Made by a program: the position numbers and the translations under genes. DNA of 64,000 bases, from contig DAOTVO010000047.1 of NCBI GenBank assembly GCA_034436335.1, forward strand, positions 23,084 to 87,083. The letters are read 5' to 3'. How positions within the stretch are numbered: position 1 is the first letter of the stretch; each line of letters starts with the position of its first letter. Below, in pieces: positions 52,492-60,520 of this stretch. The DNA comes from UBA877 sp034436335 (GTDB taxonomy: Bacteria; Chloroflexota; Anaerolineae; Anaerolineales; Villigracilaceae). The notes below the pieces were generated by a model. The model searched no databases. It was not told the DNA's origin and saw only the letters and a list, made by a program, of their open reading frames with translations.

Positions 52492-52845
52492 ATGAGCAGT
52501 TTCACCCGCACCATCCCGGCTTACAAAACGCCGCAGGAAGTCGAAGCGCTCCTGCGGCGGGAAAACGATTTCATCCCGCTAGCCTACAGACCAACGCAAG
52601 CCCGTGCGGGCGATTACATCTACCTGATTTATCGCCGCAAAATTGTCGGGCGGGCAAAGATCGCCGCCATCGAAGCAGTCGAGGCATCCGCCCCGCCCGA
52701 CGAGGGCCTCGACTGGGCGCGCTGGCTGGTGCGCTACGCGGGCGGCTGGGAGCAGCCGGGGCGCGACATCCCGGCGCAGGGACATCAGAGCGTGCGTTAT
52801 CTGGGGGAGGGATGGTTTGGAGATCTGGACGCCGAGGAATGGTAG
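52492..52845 (+). CDS. small protein of unknown function (PUA/ASCH-like appearance)
   Basis: A 117-residue soluble protein, not assigned to a family. The GDYIYLIYRRKIVGRAKIAAIE stretch (residues about 43-64, quoted in part by pattern) resembles the strand-turn-strand of PUA-like ASCH/EVE domains. The C-terminus has DWARWLVRYAGGW and SVRYLGEGWFGDL. It begins 12 nt after the toxin stop with no good ribosome-binding site. Codon use fits the neighbourhood. It could belong to the toxin-antitoxin module. Confidence 0.6.
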   Translation: MSSFTRTIPAYKTPQEVEALLRRENDFIPLAYRPTQARAGDYIYLIYRRKIVGRAKIAAIEAVEASAPPDEGLDWARWLVRYAGGWEQPGRDIPAQGHQSVRYLGEGWFGDLDAEEW

Positions 52846-52852
52846 TAGTAGA

Positions 52853-52878
52853 GAGGGCGGGATTCGAATCCCGCCCTC
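52853..52878. terminator. perfect 26-bp palindrome between convergent genes
   Basis: GAGGGCGGGATTC followed directly by its complement GAATCCCGCCCTC. It lies 8 nt after the small unknown gene and 12 nt before the stop of the minus-strand methyltransferase gene. It would form a very stable hairpin on either RNA; no T tract follows, so termination is probable but not certain. It contains TTCGAAT, which imitates a tRNA T-loop by chance. Confidence 0.55.
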
Positions 52879-52890
52879 CCTTACAACACT

Positions 52891-53754
52891 CTATGAAGCC
52901 TCCGCTTGCTTCAATTTCTCCGCCGCGCGGAAATACTTCAGGTAACGCATGGAATTCGCGTCGCGGCCCAGGAGCAGGTCGGTCGCCCGGACGGTCATTC
53001 CCATTTTGGCCGGGTCGGTGATGGCGCAGGTCGCCCCGGCCTGAATGCACAGCGTCAGGAAGGCGGCGTTGACCGTGGGACGCTCCGGCAGGCCGAACGA
53101 GACGTTCGAGGCGCCGACGTTGACGTTCACGCCCAGCGACTTGCGCAGGATTTCGATGGTCTGGAGCGTGACCAGGGCGGCTTTGCTGTCCGAACCGACG
53201 GTCAGCACCAGCGGGTCCATGACCACGTCCTCGGCCGGGATGCCCAGACGGGCGGCGCGCTCGAGAATCTTCTCGGCCACCGCGACGCGCTCCTCGGCCG
53301 TCTTGGGGATGCCATTGTCATCCATGGTCAGGCCGATGACCGCCGCGCCGCGCTCTTTGACCAGCGGCAGGACGGCCTCCAGCCGTTTTTCTTCCCCGCT
53401 GACCGAGTTGACCAGCGGTTTGCCCGGCGCGGCCGCCAGACCCGCCGCCAGCACGTCCGGGTTGGCCGAGTCGAGGCACAGCGGCAGGTCGGTGACCGAG
53501 GCAAGCAGTTCCACCACCTGCCGCATAACGCTCACCTCGTCAATGCCCGGCGCGCCGACGTTGACATCCAGCACGTCCGCGCCCCAGGCGGCCTGGTCGA
53601 GCGCCAACTGGCGGACGTAGTTCAGGTTGCCTTCGCTCAGCGCGGCGGCGAGTTTCTTGCGCCCGGTGGGGTTGATTTTCTCGCCGATCATGATGAAAGG
53701 CTTTTCGGGGGCAATGACAACTTCCTTTGTAGCAGATTTCAAAATGGTGTGCAT
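52891..53754 (-). CDS. methyltetrahydrofolate:corrinoid methyltransferase (AcsE/MtrH type)
   Basis: A 287-residue pterin-binding TIM barrel. FIMIGEKINPTGRKKLAAAL, WGADVLDVNVGAPGID, LPLCLDSANPDVLAAGL, KPLVNSVSGEEKRLE and VNVGASNVSFGLPER are diagnostic of the methyl-THF branch rather than dihydropteroate synthase. It should move the methyl group between methyl-corrinoid protein and tetrahydrofolate. A CTGGAG ribosome-binding site precedes the ATG. It is 32 nt after the M20 gene and is the last gene of the corrinoid operon. Confidence 0.92.
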   Translation of the reverse strand: MHTILKSATKEVVIAPEKPFIMIGEKINPTGRKKLAAALSEGNLNYVRQLALDQAAWGADVLDVNVGAPGIDEVSVMRQVVELLASVTDLPLCLDSANPDVLAAGLAAAPGKPLVNSVSGEEKRLEAVLPLVKERGAAVIGLTMDDNGIPKTAEERVAVAEKILERAARLGIPAEDVVMDPLVLTVGSDSKAALVTLQTIEILRKSLGVNVNVGASNVSFGLPERPTVNAAFLTLCIQAGATCAITDPAKMGMTVRATDLLLGRDANSMRYLKYFRAAEKLKQAEAS

Positions 53755-53786
53755 GGGGCTCCAGAGAGAGTAGAGAACAGGCGAAT

Positions 53787-54953
53787 TTAGACCGACGATT
53801 TTTGAGCCAAGAAGCGCAGCGCCGCCTCGGCCAGAATCGCCGCGCCGATGGGCAGGGCGCGCTCGTCAATGTCGAAGCGCGGATTGTGGCCGACGCGTTC
53901 ATCCCCCTCGAGGCGCGTCCCCAGCGTGAACATCGCCCCAGGAACGACATCCAGGAAACAGCCGAAGTCCTCCGCCCCCAGGTCTTTGCGGAACGGCCGG
54001 ACGTGTTCGCCGCCAAGCAACGCCGCGGCCGCGCGCTCGATGAGCGCCGCCGCGTCCGGGTGGTTGACCATCGGCGGCGTGCCAATCTCGAAGCGCAGTT
54101 CGTAGTCGCCGCCCAGGGCGCGGGCCACCTCGAAGGCGCGGCGCATCTCGGCGTGAATCTGCTCCTGGACGCGCTTCTCCGTGTAGCGCAGCGTGCCGCT
54201 CATCTCGACCCGCTCCGGGATGACGTTCTCCGCCTGCCCGCCGTGCAGCGAGCCAAGGCTCACCACCGCCGGGTCGAAGGGGTGCAGCCGCCGCGAGACG
54301 ATGTTATTCAGCGCCAGGATGACCTGCGCCGTCAGGACGAACGGGTCGAGACCGAGATGCGGATACGCGCCGTGGCAACCCCTGCCGAGCACCGCGCCGA
54401 ACCACGAGTCCACGCCGCCCGAAACCGGCCCGGCCTCGATACAGATATCGCCGACCGGCGTCGCCGGGTCCACATGCAGGGCGAGGGCCATGTCCACGCC
54501 CTCCAGCGCCCCGTCGGCAATCATGCGCGGCGCGCCGGAGATGCCTTCTTCGTCGCCGACCTCCTCCGAGGGCTGGAACAGGAAGCGCACCGAACCGGGG
54601 AAACGCTCCCGCGAAAGAAGCAGCGCCGCGCCGAGCGCCATAGCCGTGTGGGCATCGTGGCCGCAGGCGTGCATCACGCCGGGGACCTGCGAGCAGTACG
54701 GCGTCTCGTTGGCCTCCTGGATGGGCAGCGCGTCCATGTCGGCGCGGATGGCGATGCGCGGCGCGCCGGACCCCAGGTCTGCCACCACGCCCGTCCGCCC
54801 GACGCCGTGCCGGACGCGGCAGCCCAGTTCCTCGCAGATTTCGGCCACCCGCGCGGCAGTGCGCGTCTCCCGGAAGCCGAGTTCGGGGTGCATGTGGAAG
54901 TCGCGCCGCCAGGCGATGAGTTGGTCTTGAATGGCTTGGGCTTTATTGAGCAT
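53787..54953 (-). CDS. M20 family amidohydrolase
   Basis: A 388-residue metallo-aminoacylase of the IAA-amino-acid/hippurate hydrolase branch (M20D). Metal ligands Cys97 and His99 (MHACGHDAHTAMALG), Glu130-131 (FQPSEEVGDEEG) and a C-terminal His (LGTRLEGDERVGHNPRFDID region) are present. It cleaves N-acyl or N-carbamoyl amino acids. The AAAGGA ribosome-binding site fits. Its place within the MttB/corrinoid operon suggests a substrate that carries both an amide bond and N-methyl groups; the compound is not known. Confidence 0.9.
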   Translation of the reverse strand: MLNKAQAIQDQLIAWRRDFHMHPELGFRETRTAARVAEICEELGCRVRHGVGRTGVVADLGSGAPRIAIRADMDALPIQEANETPYCSQVPGVMHACGHDAHTAMALGAALLLSRERFPGSVRFLFQPSEEVGDEEGISGAPRMIADGALEGVDMALALHVDPATPVGDICIEAGPVSGGVDSWFGAVLGRGCHGAYPHLGLDPFVLTAQVILALNNIVSRRLHPFDPAVVSLGSLHGGQAENVIPERVEMSGTLRYTEKRVQEQIHAEMRRAFEVARALGGDYELRFEIGTPPMVNHPDAAALIERAAAALLGGEHVRPFRKDLGAEDFGCFLDVVPGAMFTLGTRLEGDERVGHNPRFDIDERALPIGAAILAEAALRFLAQKSSV

Positions 54954-54988
54954 AAAAATCCTTTCAACACGCAGGATTTACATAGATT

Positions 54989-55237
54989 TTATAAAGGCTT
55001 CTTCCGTGGTGTCCTTTGTGACAACCTTGGCGCCCTTTGTGTTGAAGCATTCATTGCGGTCGTCCCGGCCGTCGGACAGGGCAGCGGCCCGAACGCGATT
55101 CCCAAACTGGCAATTTCGAGGATGGCCGCGGCTTCGTGGTCGGGAAAGGTCAGCAGGATGCCGGTCTCGGAGAGAATCCGCAGGGTGGCCTGGTGGATGG
55201 ATTCAATCTGTTCGGCGGAGAAAAAGGTCAGGCTCAT
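54989..55237 (-). pseudogene. 5' remnant of a third MttB-family gene
   Basis: The first about 45 codons (MSLTFFSAEQIESIHQATL, then RILSETGILLTFPDHEAAAILE) match the N-terminus of MttB proteins, as in EVQKIHDATLWIIEKVGVRF of the intact copy at 56943-58391. Homology then stops, and the rest of the frame reads through filler repeat (CCTTTGTG modules at 55002-55047). The start overlaps the stop of the MttB gene at 55234-56685 by 4 nt (ATGA), so this was once a co-translated gene; over 430 codons are missing. Confidence 0.8.
55002..55047. repeat. CCTTTGTG-type filler at the MttB remnant breakpoint
   Basis: TTCCGTGGTGTCCTTTGTGA and GGCGCCCTTTGTGTTGAA modules match the filler at 26010-26130. It occupies the point where MttB similarity has been lost. 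Confidence 0.6.
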
Positions 55238-56685
55238 GGCAGGGGCGGCAAAGAATCCATCCCGGCCTGTTTGGCCAGCGAGACGACCATCGCCCGCAGT
55301 TCGCGCTCCTGCTCCGGGGGGAGGGACGGGCGCTCGTAAGCGGCGAGCAGGTCGCGGGTCCGGGCGCGAGCGCGGGCGAAGGCATCTTGCCGGCCCGCCT
55401 CCTGCCAGGCGCGGACGGAGTCGCGGTCAATGACCGGCGAGGGCAGGTACTGCTCCAGCGGGAACAGTTCGCGGGTCAGTTTCTGGCGCAGGAAGTCGCC
55501 CTTGAAGTTGAAATTTTCGTAGAAGACCGCCGCCAGCGTCTCGGTGCGCGCCTCGATTCCGGCCAGCAGGCGTTTGGCCATGCCGATCGCCTCGGCATCA
55601 AGGACGAGTTTCTCGGCGCTCTGGCAGGCCAGGAAATCGAGCATCCCTGCGCCGGAAATCATGTTGATGCCGCCCAGCGCGCCGAGCAGGGCGCTGACGC
55701 CGCTCTCCAGCCCGGCCTGGGCGTCCACGATTTTGGCGTCCGACGCGCCGAGGTAGGTGTGGGTGGGCAGGGCAAGCGACTTGCCGACCTGGGCGTAGGC
55801 GATGTCAATCATGGCCGTCTCGACCGCGCCCATCGGCGTGGTGCCGCGGCGCATATCGAAGATCGCCGGCGCTCCGCCCCAGACAATCGGCGCGCCGGGG
55901 TTGGCAAGTTGGTGAATGGCGATGCCGCTCAAACTCTCGGCGGCGTGCTGGACGACCGATCCCAGCAAGGTGACCGGCGCGGCGGCCCCGGCCAGCGGCA
56001 TGGAGATGAGTTCCGCCGGAACGCGGGCGCGCGCCAGGGCAATCAGGTTTTGCGCGCCGAAGTCGCTCCAGATGAGCGGCGGCGAGGGGCAGACATCGAA
56101 GATTGCCTGCGGTTTTTCGGCCAGCCCTTCGCGCCCGCCGGCGAAAATCGCCAGCATGTCGAGCATGTGTTCGAGCGTCTCGATGGCAAAGGCGCCGGTG
56201 ACGATGGGCTTGCGCGAGTAGAGCAAAACAATGTAGAGCCGATACAGGTCGCCGATGGCCTTCGGCACCTCATTACAGACCACCGCCGTGGACTGGGCAT
56301 CGTAGGCGGGGAGCATCTCGGCCACTTTGACCAGCCGGACGAGGTCGGCGGTTTCGGAGGGTTTATGCTCCAGCGTCTCCGGCTCGAGGACGTGGACGCC
56401 GGAGGAGCCGGGGTCGAAGTGCACCGCGTCGCCCCCGTAGCGCACCGTCGGGCGGCCAGCGCGGTCATAGAGCCAGAATTCCGCCGGGACGGTTTCGAGG
56501 GCGCGGCGGATGACTGTCTCCGGGAGGTGGACGATCTCGCCGTCCACGCGTGCGCCTGCCGCAGCGAGCAGGTCACGCGCTTCGGTGTCCTGCACCTTGA
56601 CGCCGGGCTGCATCAGCAAACGGAAGGCTTCGTCCAGGATGCGGCTGATGAGGTCGAGAGAGAGGAGTTCGAGTTTGGGTTGCAT
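55234..56685 (-). CDS. MttB-family (trimethylamine methyltransferase-like) protein, no pyrrolysine
   Basis: A 483-residue TIM-barrel methyltransferase of the MttB superfamily. Typical segments are RLLMQPGVKVQDTEARDLL, FDPGSSGVHVLEPET, CNEVPKAIGDLYRLY, GAAAPVTLLGSVVQHAAE and GLESGVSALLGALGGINMISGAG. No in-frame TAG is present, so it belongs to the non-Pyl group, whose known members demethylate glycine betaine, proline betaine or carnitine and methylate a corrinoid protein. Substrate not known. The gap of 257 nt upstream is filler; no clear ribosome-binding site precedes the ATG. Its stop overlaps the remnant MttB start. Confidence 0.92.
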   Translation of the reverse strand: MQPKLELLSLDLISRILDEAFRLLMQPGVKVQDTEARDLLAAAGARVDGEIVHLPETVIRRALETVPAEFWLYDRAGRPTVRYGGDAVHFDPGSSGVHVLEPETLEHKPSETADLVRLVKVAEMLPAYDAQSTAVVCNEVPKAIGDLYRLYIVLLYSRKPIVTGAFAIETLEHMLDMLAIFAGGREGLAEKPQAIFDVCPSPPLIWSDFGAQNLIALARARVPAELISMPLAGAAAPVTLLGSVVQHAAESLSGIAIHQLANPGAPIVWGGAPAIFDMRRGTTPMGAVETAMIDIAYAQVGKSLALPTHTYLGASDAKIVDAQAGLESGVSALLGALGGINMISGAGMLDFLACQSAEKLVLDAEAIGMAKRLLAGIEARTETLAAVFYENFNFKGDFLRQKLTRELFPLEQYLPSPVIDRDSVRAWQEAGRQDAFARARARTRDLLAAYERPSLPPEQERELRAMVVSLAKQAGMDSLPPLP

Positions 56686-56689
56686 AAAG

Positions 56690-56942
56690 GGTTGGAAGGT
56701 TGAAAAATTGGAAGGGGGGTAGGTTGGAAACTTGAGAGGTTGGTGGCCGGTCAGAATTTTTCCTGCGCCAGGTCAAAAGCACCAGACAACGAACTACCAG
56801 ACTCGCGTATCCGTTCCAATGCGCTTTTCTCTTTGCGCTCTTTGCATTCAAGCATGCGTGACCTTAGTGGTGGACAGTTTGCCCTGCCATACACCACACT
56901 CTCGTAGCACTCTCTCACTTCTCACTCATCACTTCTTCTTTC
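56690..56942. repeat. low-complexity filler between two MttB genes
   Basis: GGTTGGAAGGTTG-type modules at the left and CACTTCTCACTCATCACTTC-type modules at the right fill the 257-bp gap. No gene, promoter or terminator stands out in it. Confidence 0.6.
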
Positions 56943-58391
56943 TCACTTCTCACTCTTTTCAATAATCTTCCTCAACTCGGCGCTCAACTTCGGGTCGAGC
57001 GGTTCGGGGCGGTGTTCGGCGAGTAATTTACGGGCTTTGGCCAGCGCCCAGTCGCGGGCATCGTCTTTCTTCGCCTCCCACTCGTTATAGGGACGGCGGT
57101 CCATGAACTGCGGGACGAAAATCTCGCGCATGTGCTTGAGGGTGTGTTTTTGCGTCAGGAAGTTGCCGCCGGGGCCGACCGCGGCAATCGTGTCGAGCGC
57201 CAGCGTCTCATCGTCCACCACGATGCCCTGCATGGTCTTGTGGATGATGGCGAAAATCTCGCAATCCATCATCATCTGCGCGTAGGACCAGATGCGGCTA
57301 CCGTGCAGGAGACCGACGCCCAGCAGCATATCGGACATGACGACACTCGCCATGAAGGTCGAGAGACTGTTTTCCACGCCTGCCTGCCAGTTGGGTTCTT
57401 TGGCGCCGGTGGCAAACGAACCCATCGAGATCGGGAGGTTGTAGAAATCGGCCAGGGCGTTCTGGGCCGCGCCGTAGAGGAAATCTTCCGGGCCGCCGCC
57501 GGTGTAGGCGCCGGTGCGCAGGTCAGAGGCGGTCTGCGCCGCGGCGTAGAAGACCGGAGCGCCGGGGTAGGCCAGTTGAAGGAGGGCGGTGGCGGCGATG
57601 ACCTCGGCGTTGCCCACCGCCAGGTTGCCGGCGAGCGTGGCCGGACCGGTGGTCAGGTTGGCGGCCATGGTCATGAAACCGGTCGGGACGCCGGCCTCGG
57701 CGGCCAGCAGGGCGGCATCCAGCGAGCCGCCGTCGTGTCCGAGCGGCGGGGCGGAGCATTGCATCAGCGAGAGGACGGGGCGTTTGCGCAGGGCGTCGCG
57801 TCCACCGGCGATGAGCGCCGCCATTTCGATAGCAGCCCGCGCCTCGCGCGCATTGTAGATGCTTTCGGTCTGGACGTGCTTGGTGGAGTTCTCCCAGATG
57901 ACCTTGATTTCGTGCAGGCTGCGCGTTTCGGGCGGCATGTCCTGCGCGCTGACCGGCACCCAGTGGAAAGCCACTTCGGGGGTGGCGTCGGCGAGGCGGG
58001 CGATTTCGGCCACGTCACGCAGCGTGGAGGTGCGGCGCGCCCCGCTTTCGATGTCCAGCACTTCCACGCCGCAGCCATCAGTGCCGACGAAGACGTGGTT
58101 GCCGTCCAGCGGCAAATCCTGGGAGGGGTCGCGGGCGCAAAGGGTGTAGGCGGCGGGCGCCTGTTTGAGCGCTTCCTCGATGAGATGCGGTTTGGCGCGG
58201 ACGACCATCTTTTCGGCGTCCACGCTCGCCCCGAAAGATTGCCAGATGTCAAGAGCGCGCGGTGAGGGAAAACGAACGCCAACCTTCTCGATAATCCAAA
58301 GGGTGGCGTCGTGAATTTTTTGCACTTCCTCCGGCGTCAGCACTTCCAGCCGCAGTTTCGGGTTGGTGATGGATTGGATGGGAATGGGCAT
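56943..58391 (-). CDS. MttB-family (trimethylamine methyltransferase-like) protein, no pyrrolysine
   Basis: A 482-residue MttB-superfamily enzyme. LTPEEVQKIHDATLWIIEK, FVGTDGCGVEVLDIESGARR, QSEAREARAAIEMA-type and ALTALLQLAYPGAPVFYAA-type segments fit. The C-terminus ends with FMDRRPYNEWEAKKDDARDW and the LDPKLSAELRKIIEKSEK tail. There is no in-frame TAG. Sequence differs clearly from the second copy, so the two may act on different quaternary amines. It lies 51 nt after the corrinoid protein gene; the filler element in between supplies a GGGGAG that may act as ribosome-binding site. Confidence 0.92.
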   Translation of the reverse strand: MPIPIQSITNPKLRLEVLTPEEVQKIHDATLWIIEKVGVRFPSPRALDIWQSFGASVDAEKMVVRAKPHLIEEALKQAPAAYTLCARDPSQDLPLDGNHVFVGTDGCGVEVLDIESGARRTSTLRDVAEIARLADATPEVAFHWVPVSAQDMPPETRSLHEIKVIWENSTKHVQTESIYNAREARAAIEMAALIAGGRDALRKRPVLSLMQCSAPPLGHDGGSLDAALLAAEAGVPTGFMTMAANLTTGPATLAGNLAVGNAEVIAATALLQLAYPGAPVFYAAAQTASDLRTGAYTGGGPEDFLYGAAQNALADFYNLPISMGSFATGAKEPNWQAGVENSLSTFMASVVMSDMLLGVGLLHGSRIWSYAQMMMDCEIFAIIHKTMQGIVVDDETLALDTIAAVGPGGNFLTQKHTLKHMREIFVPQFMDRRPYNEWEAKKDDARDWALAKARKLLAEHRPEPLDPKLSAELRKIIEKSEK

Positions 58392-58399
58392 GGTTCCAA

Positions 58400-58444
58400 C
58401 TTCTCCCCTCTCCCAAAATGGGAGAGGAGCCGCGGGCGAGGGCT
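58400..58444. repeat. CTTCTCCCCTCTCCC palindromic element, intergenic copy
   Basis: CTTCTCCCCTCTCCC, loop AAAAT, GGGAGAGGAG and then CCGCGGGCGAGGGCT. It begins at the stop of the corrinoid protein gene and ends 9 nt before the MttB start. It is the same family as the in-frame inserts at 46806-46840 and 49200-49243. Confidence 0.8.
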
Positions 58445-59093
58445 AAGCGGCTCCGACAAGTTGCTTGGCCACCGCTACCGCGCCGATAGCGTCTTCGGAG
58501 TAGCCGTCGGCTTCGATGCGCTGCACCCAGTCGCGGGTCACGGGCGCGCCGCCGACCATGACCTTGATTTTGCGGCGCAGGCCTTCCTTATCCAGCACTT
58601 CGATGACTTCGCGCTGCTTCACCATCGTGGTCGTCAGCAGGGCCGAAAGGCCGACGATATCGGCGTCCACTTCCTTGGCCTTGGCGAGGATCTTTTCGGC
58701 CGGCACGTCCACGCCCAGGTCATAGACCTCGAAGCCAGAGGCCGAGAGCATCGTCCCGACCAGGGTTTTGCCGATCTCGTGGATGTCGCCCTGCACGGTG
58801 GCCAGCACCACCTTGCCGAGGATCTGGCGCTCGGTGCCGCGCTTTTTCATCTCCGGTTCGAGGACGGCGACGGCGGCTTTCATCGCCTCGCCGGCCATGA
58901 CCAGTTCGGGCAGGAAGGCCTCGCCGCGGGCGAAGGCGTCGCCGACGGTGTTGACGCCCACCACGAAGCCCTGGTTGATGGCCTCCAGCGGGTCAATGCC
59001 GGCTGCGACGGCCTGCTTGGCCAGTTCGGCGGCGGCATCCGAGTCGCCGTCAATGATGGACTGGGACATTTTCTGGAAGAGTTCTGTGCTCAT
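58443..59093 (-). CDS. corrinoid (B12-binding) methyl carrier protein
   Basis: A 216-residue protein of the MtbC/MttC type. The N-terminal helical cap (about 1-85) reads GDSDAAAELAKQAVAAGIDP. The B12 domain has the Co ligand His105 in GDIHEIGKTLVG, then GFEVYDLGVDVP, GLSALLTTTM and MVGGAPVTRDW. It carries the methyl group between MttB and the methyl-THF methyltransferase and is reactivated by RACo. The ATG at 59091-59093 has AGGAG upstream; a minus-strand TATAAT at 59183-59188 gives a leader of about 80 nt. It is the first gene of the operon. Confidence 0.95.
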   Translation of the reverse strand: MSTELFQKMSQSIIDGDSDAAAELAKQAVAAGIDPLEAINQGFVVGVNTVGDAFARGEAFLPELVMAGEAMKAAVAVLEPEMKKRGTERQILGKVVLATVQGDIHEIGKTLVGTMLSASGFEVYDLGVDVPAEKILAKAKEVDADIVGLSALLTTTMVKQREVIEVLDKEGLRRKIKVMVGGAPVTRDWVQRIEADGYSEDAIGAVAVAKQLVGAA

Positions 59094-59182
59094 TGCAATC
59101 TCCTGAAACGTTTGACCGTTGCGTCTGCAGAGCAAACCAAGCAATCGGTTGAAGAGAGTGTGTCCACAGCATTCTTGCGGCA

Positions 59183-59188
59183 ATTATA
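59183..59188 (-). promoter_or_regulatory. -10 box of the corrinoid/MttB operon
   Basis: TATAAT on the minus strand, about 90 nt before the corrinoid protein start. No good -35 match at 17 nt. The leader is too short for a cobalamin riboswitch. Confidence 0.45.
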
Positions 59189-59227
59189 AAGCATAGAAGA
59201 GGCTGTCGCCCCAAAGTCGTTCGGGCT

Positions 59228-60508
59228 TCATGCTGCAACGATCTCGCCGGTCAGTCCATCTTCCCCTTCTCCCGTCAAGCGCACCCGGTCGAAGCGGTTC
59301 CAGCGCGGTTCAGGCGCAAGAGCAGTGACACGCAGGTAATTATCGGTCAGCCCTTCCATTCGCCAGCCGGAGTCGTTCAGGCGGTCGGTCGCTTCCCATA
59401 GGACGGTCATTGTCTGACCGAGGAAGCGGCGACGATAGGCAGCCGCCGATTGGGCCAAAACCTGGCGCAGGCGGGCGCTGCGCTCGCGGGCGACATCTCC
59501 GCGAATTTGGTTCTTCATACGCGCCGCTGCCGTGCCCGGACGCCGGGAGTAAGTGAAGACATGCCCGCCGGCGAAATCCATCGCCCGCACGAAATCGAGC
59601 GTTTCGGTAAACTCGGTTTCCGTTTCGCCCGGAAAGCCGACGATGACATCGGTGGTAATCGCAACTTCGGGAATGAGTCGGCGGGCAGATTCGACCAGCG
59701 CGGCAAAGGAGGCCGGCGTCGTCCGGCGCGCCATGTGCCGCAGAACGTTCGCGCTGCCGGATTGAAGCGGCAGGTGCAGATGACGGCACAGACGCGGCTC
59801 CTGCCAGAGTTGAAAGAAAGCGGCGTCCAAATCCCAGGGTTCGAGCGAGGACAGGCGCAGACGCGCCACCGGCGTCCGGCTGAGCAAAGCAGATATCAGG
59901 TCCGCCAGCCGCAGCGGGGAGGCGAAGTCGCGTCCCCACGCGCCGAGATGCACGCCGGTCAGGACAATTTCCTGCACCCCGCCGTCCAACGCAGACTGCA
60001 CATCACGCAGAACGTCATCCAGGGGGCGGGAACGGGAAGCGCCGCGCGCAAGGGTAGTGACGCAAAAGGTACAAGCATTGTCGCAACCGTCCTGGACTTT
60101 GAGAAAGGCACGCGTGCGAGCGCGCAGGCCAGGGAGCGGTTGACGCGCCAACGGTTCAAGGTCGAAAAATTCGCGAGGCAGACCGAGCAGGTCGGCGACA
60201 AGGGCATCTTTCTCGAGATTGGGGACGATGCGCGCCACGCCGGGCAGGCCGGCGGCCTTGTCGGGTTCGAGGGTGGCCCAACAGCCGGTGGCAACGATGC
60301 GTTCCACCCCCTGACGCGCTGCCTGCCGGATTTTGCTGCGCGAGTCGGCGGCCGCCTCCGAGGTGACGGCGCAGGTATTGACCACCGCCAGGTCGGCCTC
60401 GGCAGCCGTAGGCACAATTTCATGCCCGGCAGCGCGGAACTGTCGGGCAAGGGTTTCGATTTCCGCCTGATTGAGGCGGCAGCCAATCGTATCGAGAAAG
60501 ATTTTCAC
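59228..60508 (-). CDS. mtaB: MtaB-type tRNA (ms2t6A37) methylthiotransferase
   Basis: A 426-residue radical-SAM enzyme that adds a methylthio group to t6A37 in tRNA. The N-terminal UPF0004 domain binds one 4Fe-4S cluster through IGCRLNQAE, VVNTCAVT and ATGCWATLE. The radical-SAM site is DGCDNACTFCVT (C-x3-C-x2-C, about 141-148), and GVHLGAWG and FPGETETEF follow. The TRAM-like C-terminus is short (GEDGLTGEIVAA). It lies 12 nt after the phosphohexomutase gene. Confidence 0.93.
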   Translation of the reverse strand: MKIFLDTIGCRLNQAEIETLARQFRAAGHEIVPTAAEADLAVVNTCAVTSEAAADSRSKIRQAARQGVERIVATGCWATLEPDKAAGLPGVARIVPNLEKDALVADLLGLPREFFDLEPLARQPLPGLRARTRAFLKVQDGCDNACTFCVTTLARGASRSRPLDDVLRDVQSALDGGVQEIVLTGVHLGAWGRDFASPLRLADLISALLSRTPVARLRLSSLEPWDLDAAFFQLWQEPRLCRHLHLPLQSGSANVLRHMARRTTPASFAALVESARRLIPEVAITTDVIVGFPGETETEFTETLDFVRAMDFAGGHVFTYSRRPGTAAARMKNQIRGDVARERSARLRQVLAQSAAAYRRRFLGQTMTVLWEATDRLNDSGWRMEGLTDNYLRVTALAPEPRWNRFDRVRLTGEGEDGLTGEIVAA

Positions 60509-60520
60509 GTTTCAATCAGA

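Noticed and set aside
52853..52878. tRNA T-arm (TTCGAAT)
   Set aside because: No acceptor, D or anticodon arms around it; the motif is the centre of a perfect palindrome.
55234..58391. Pyrrolysine-containing trimethylamine methyltransferase
   Set aside because: Both mttB genes are open over the full length with no in-frame TAG, and no pyl genes are present.
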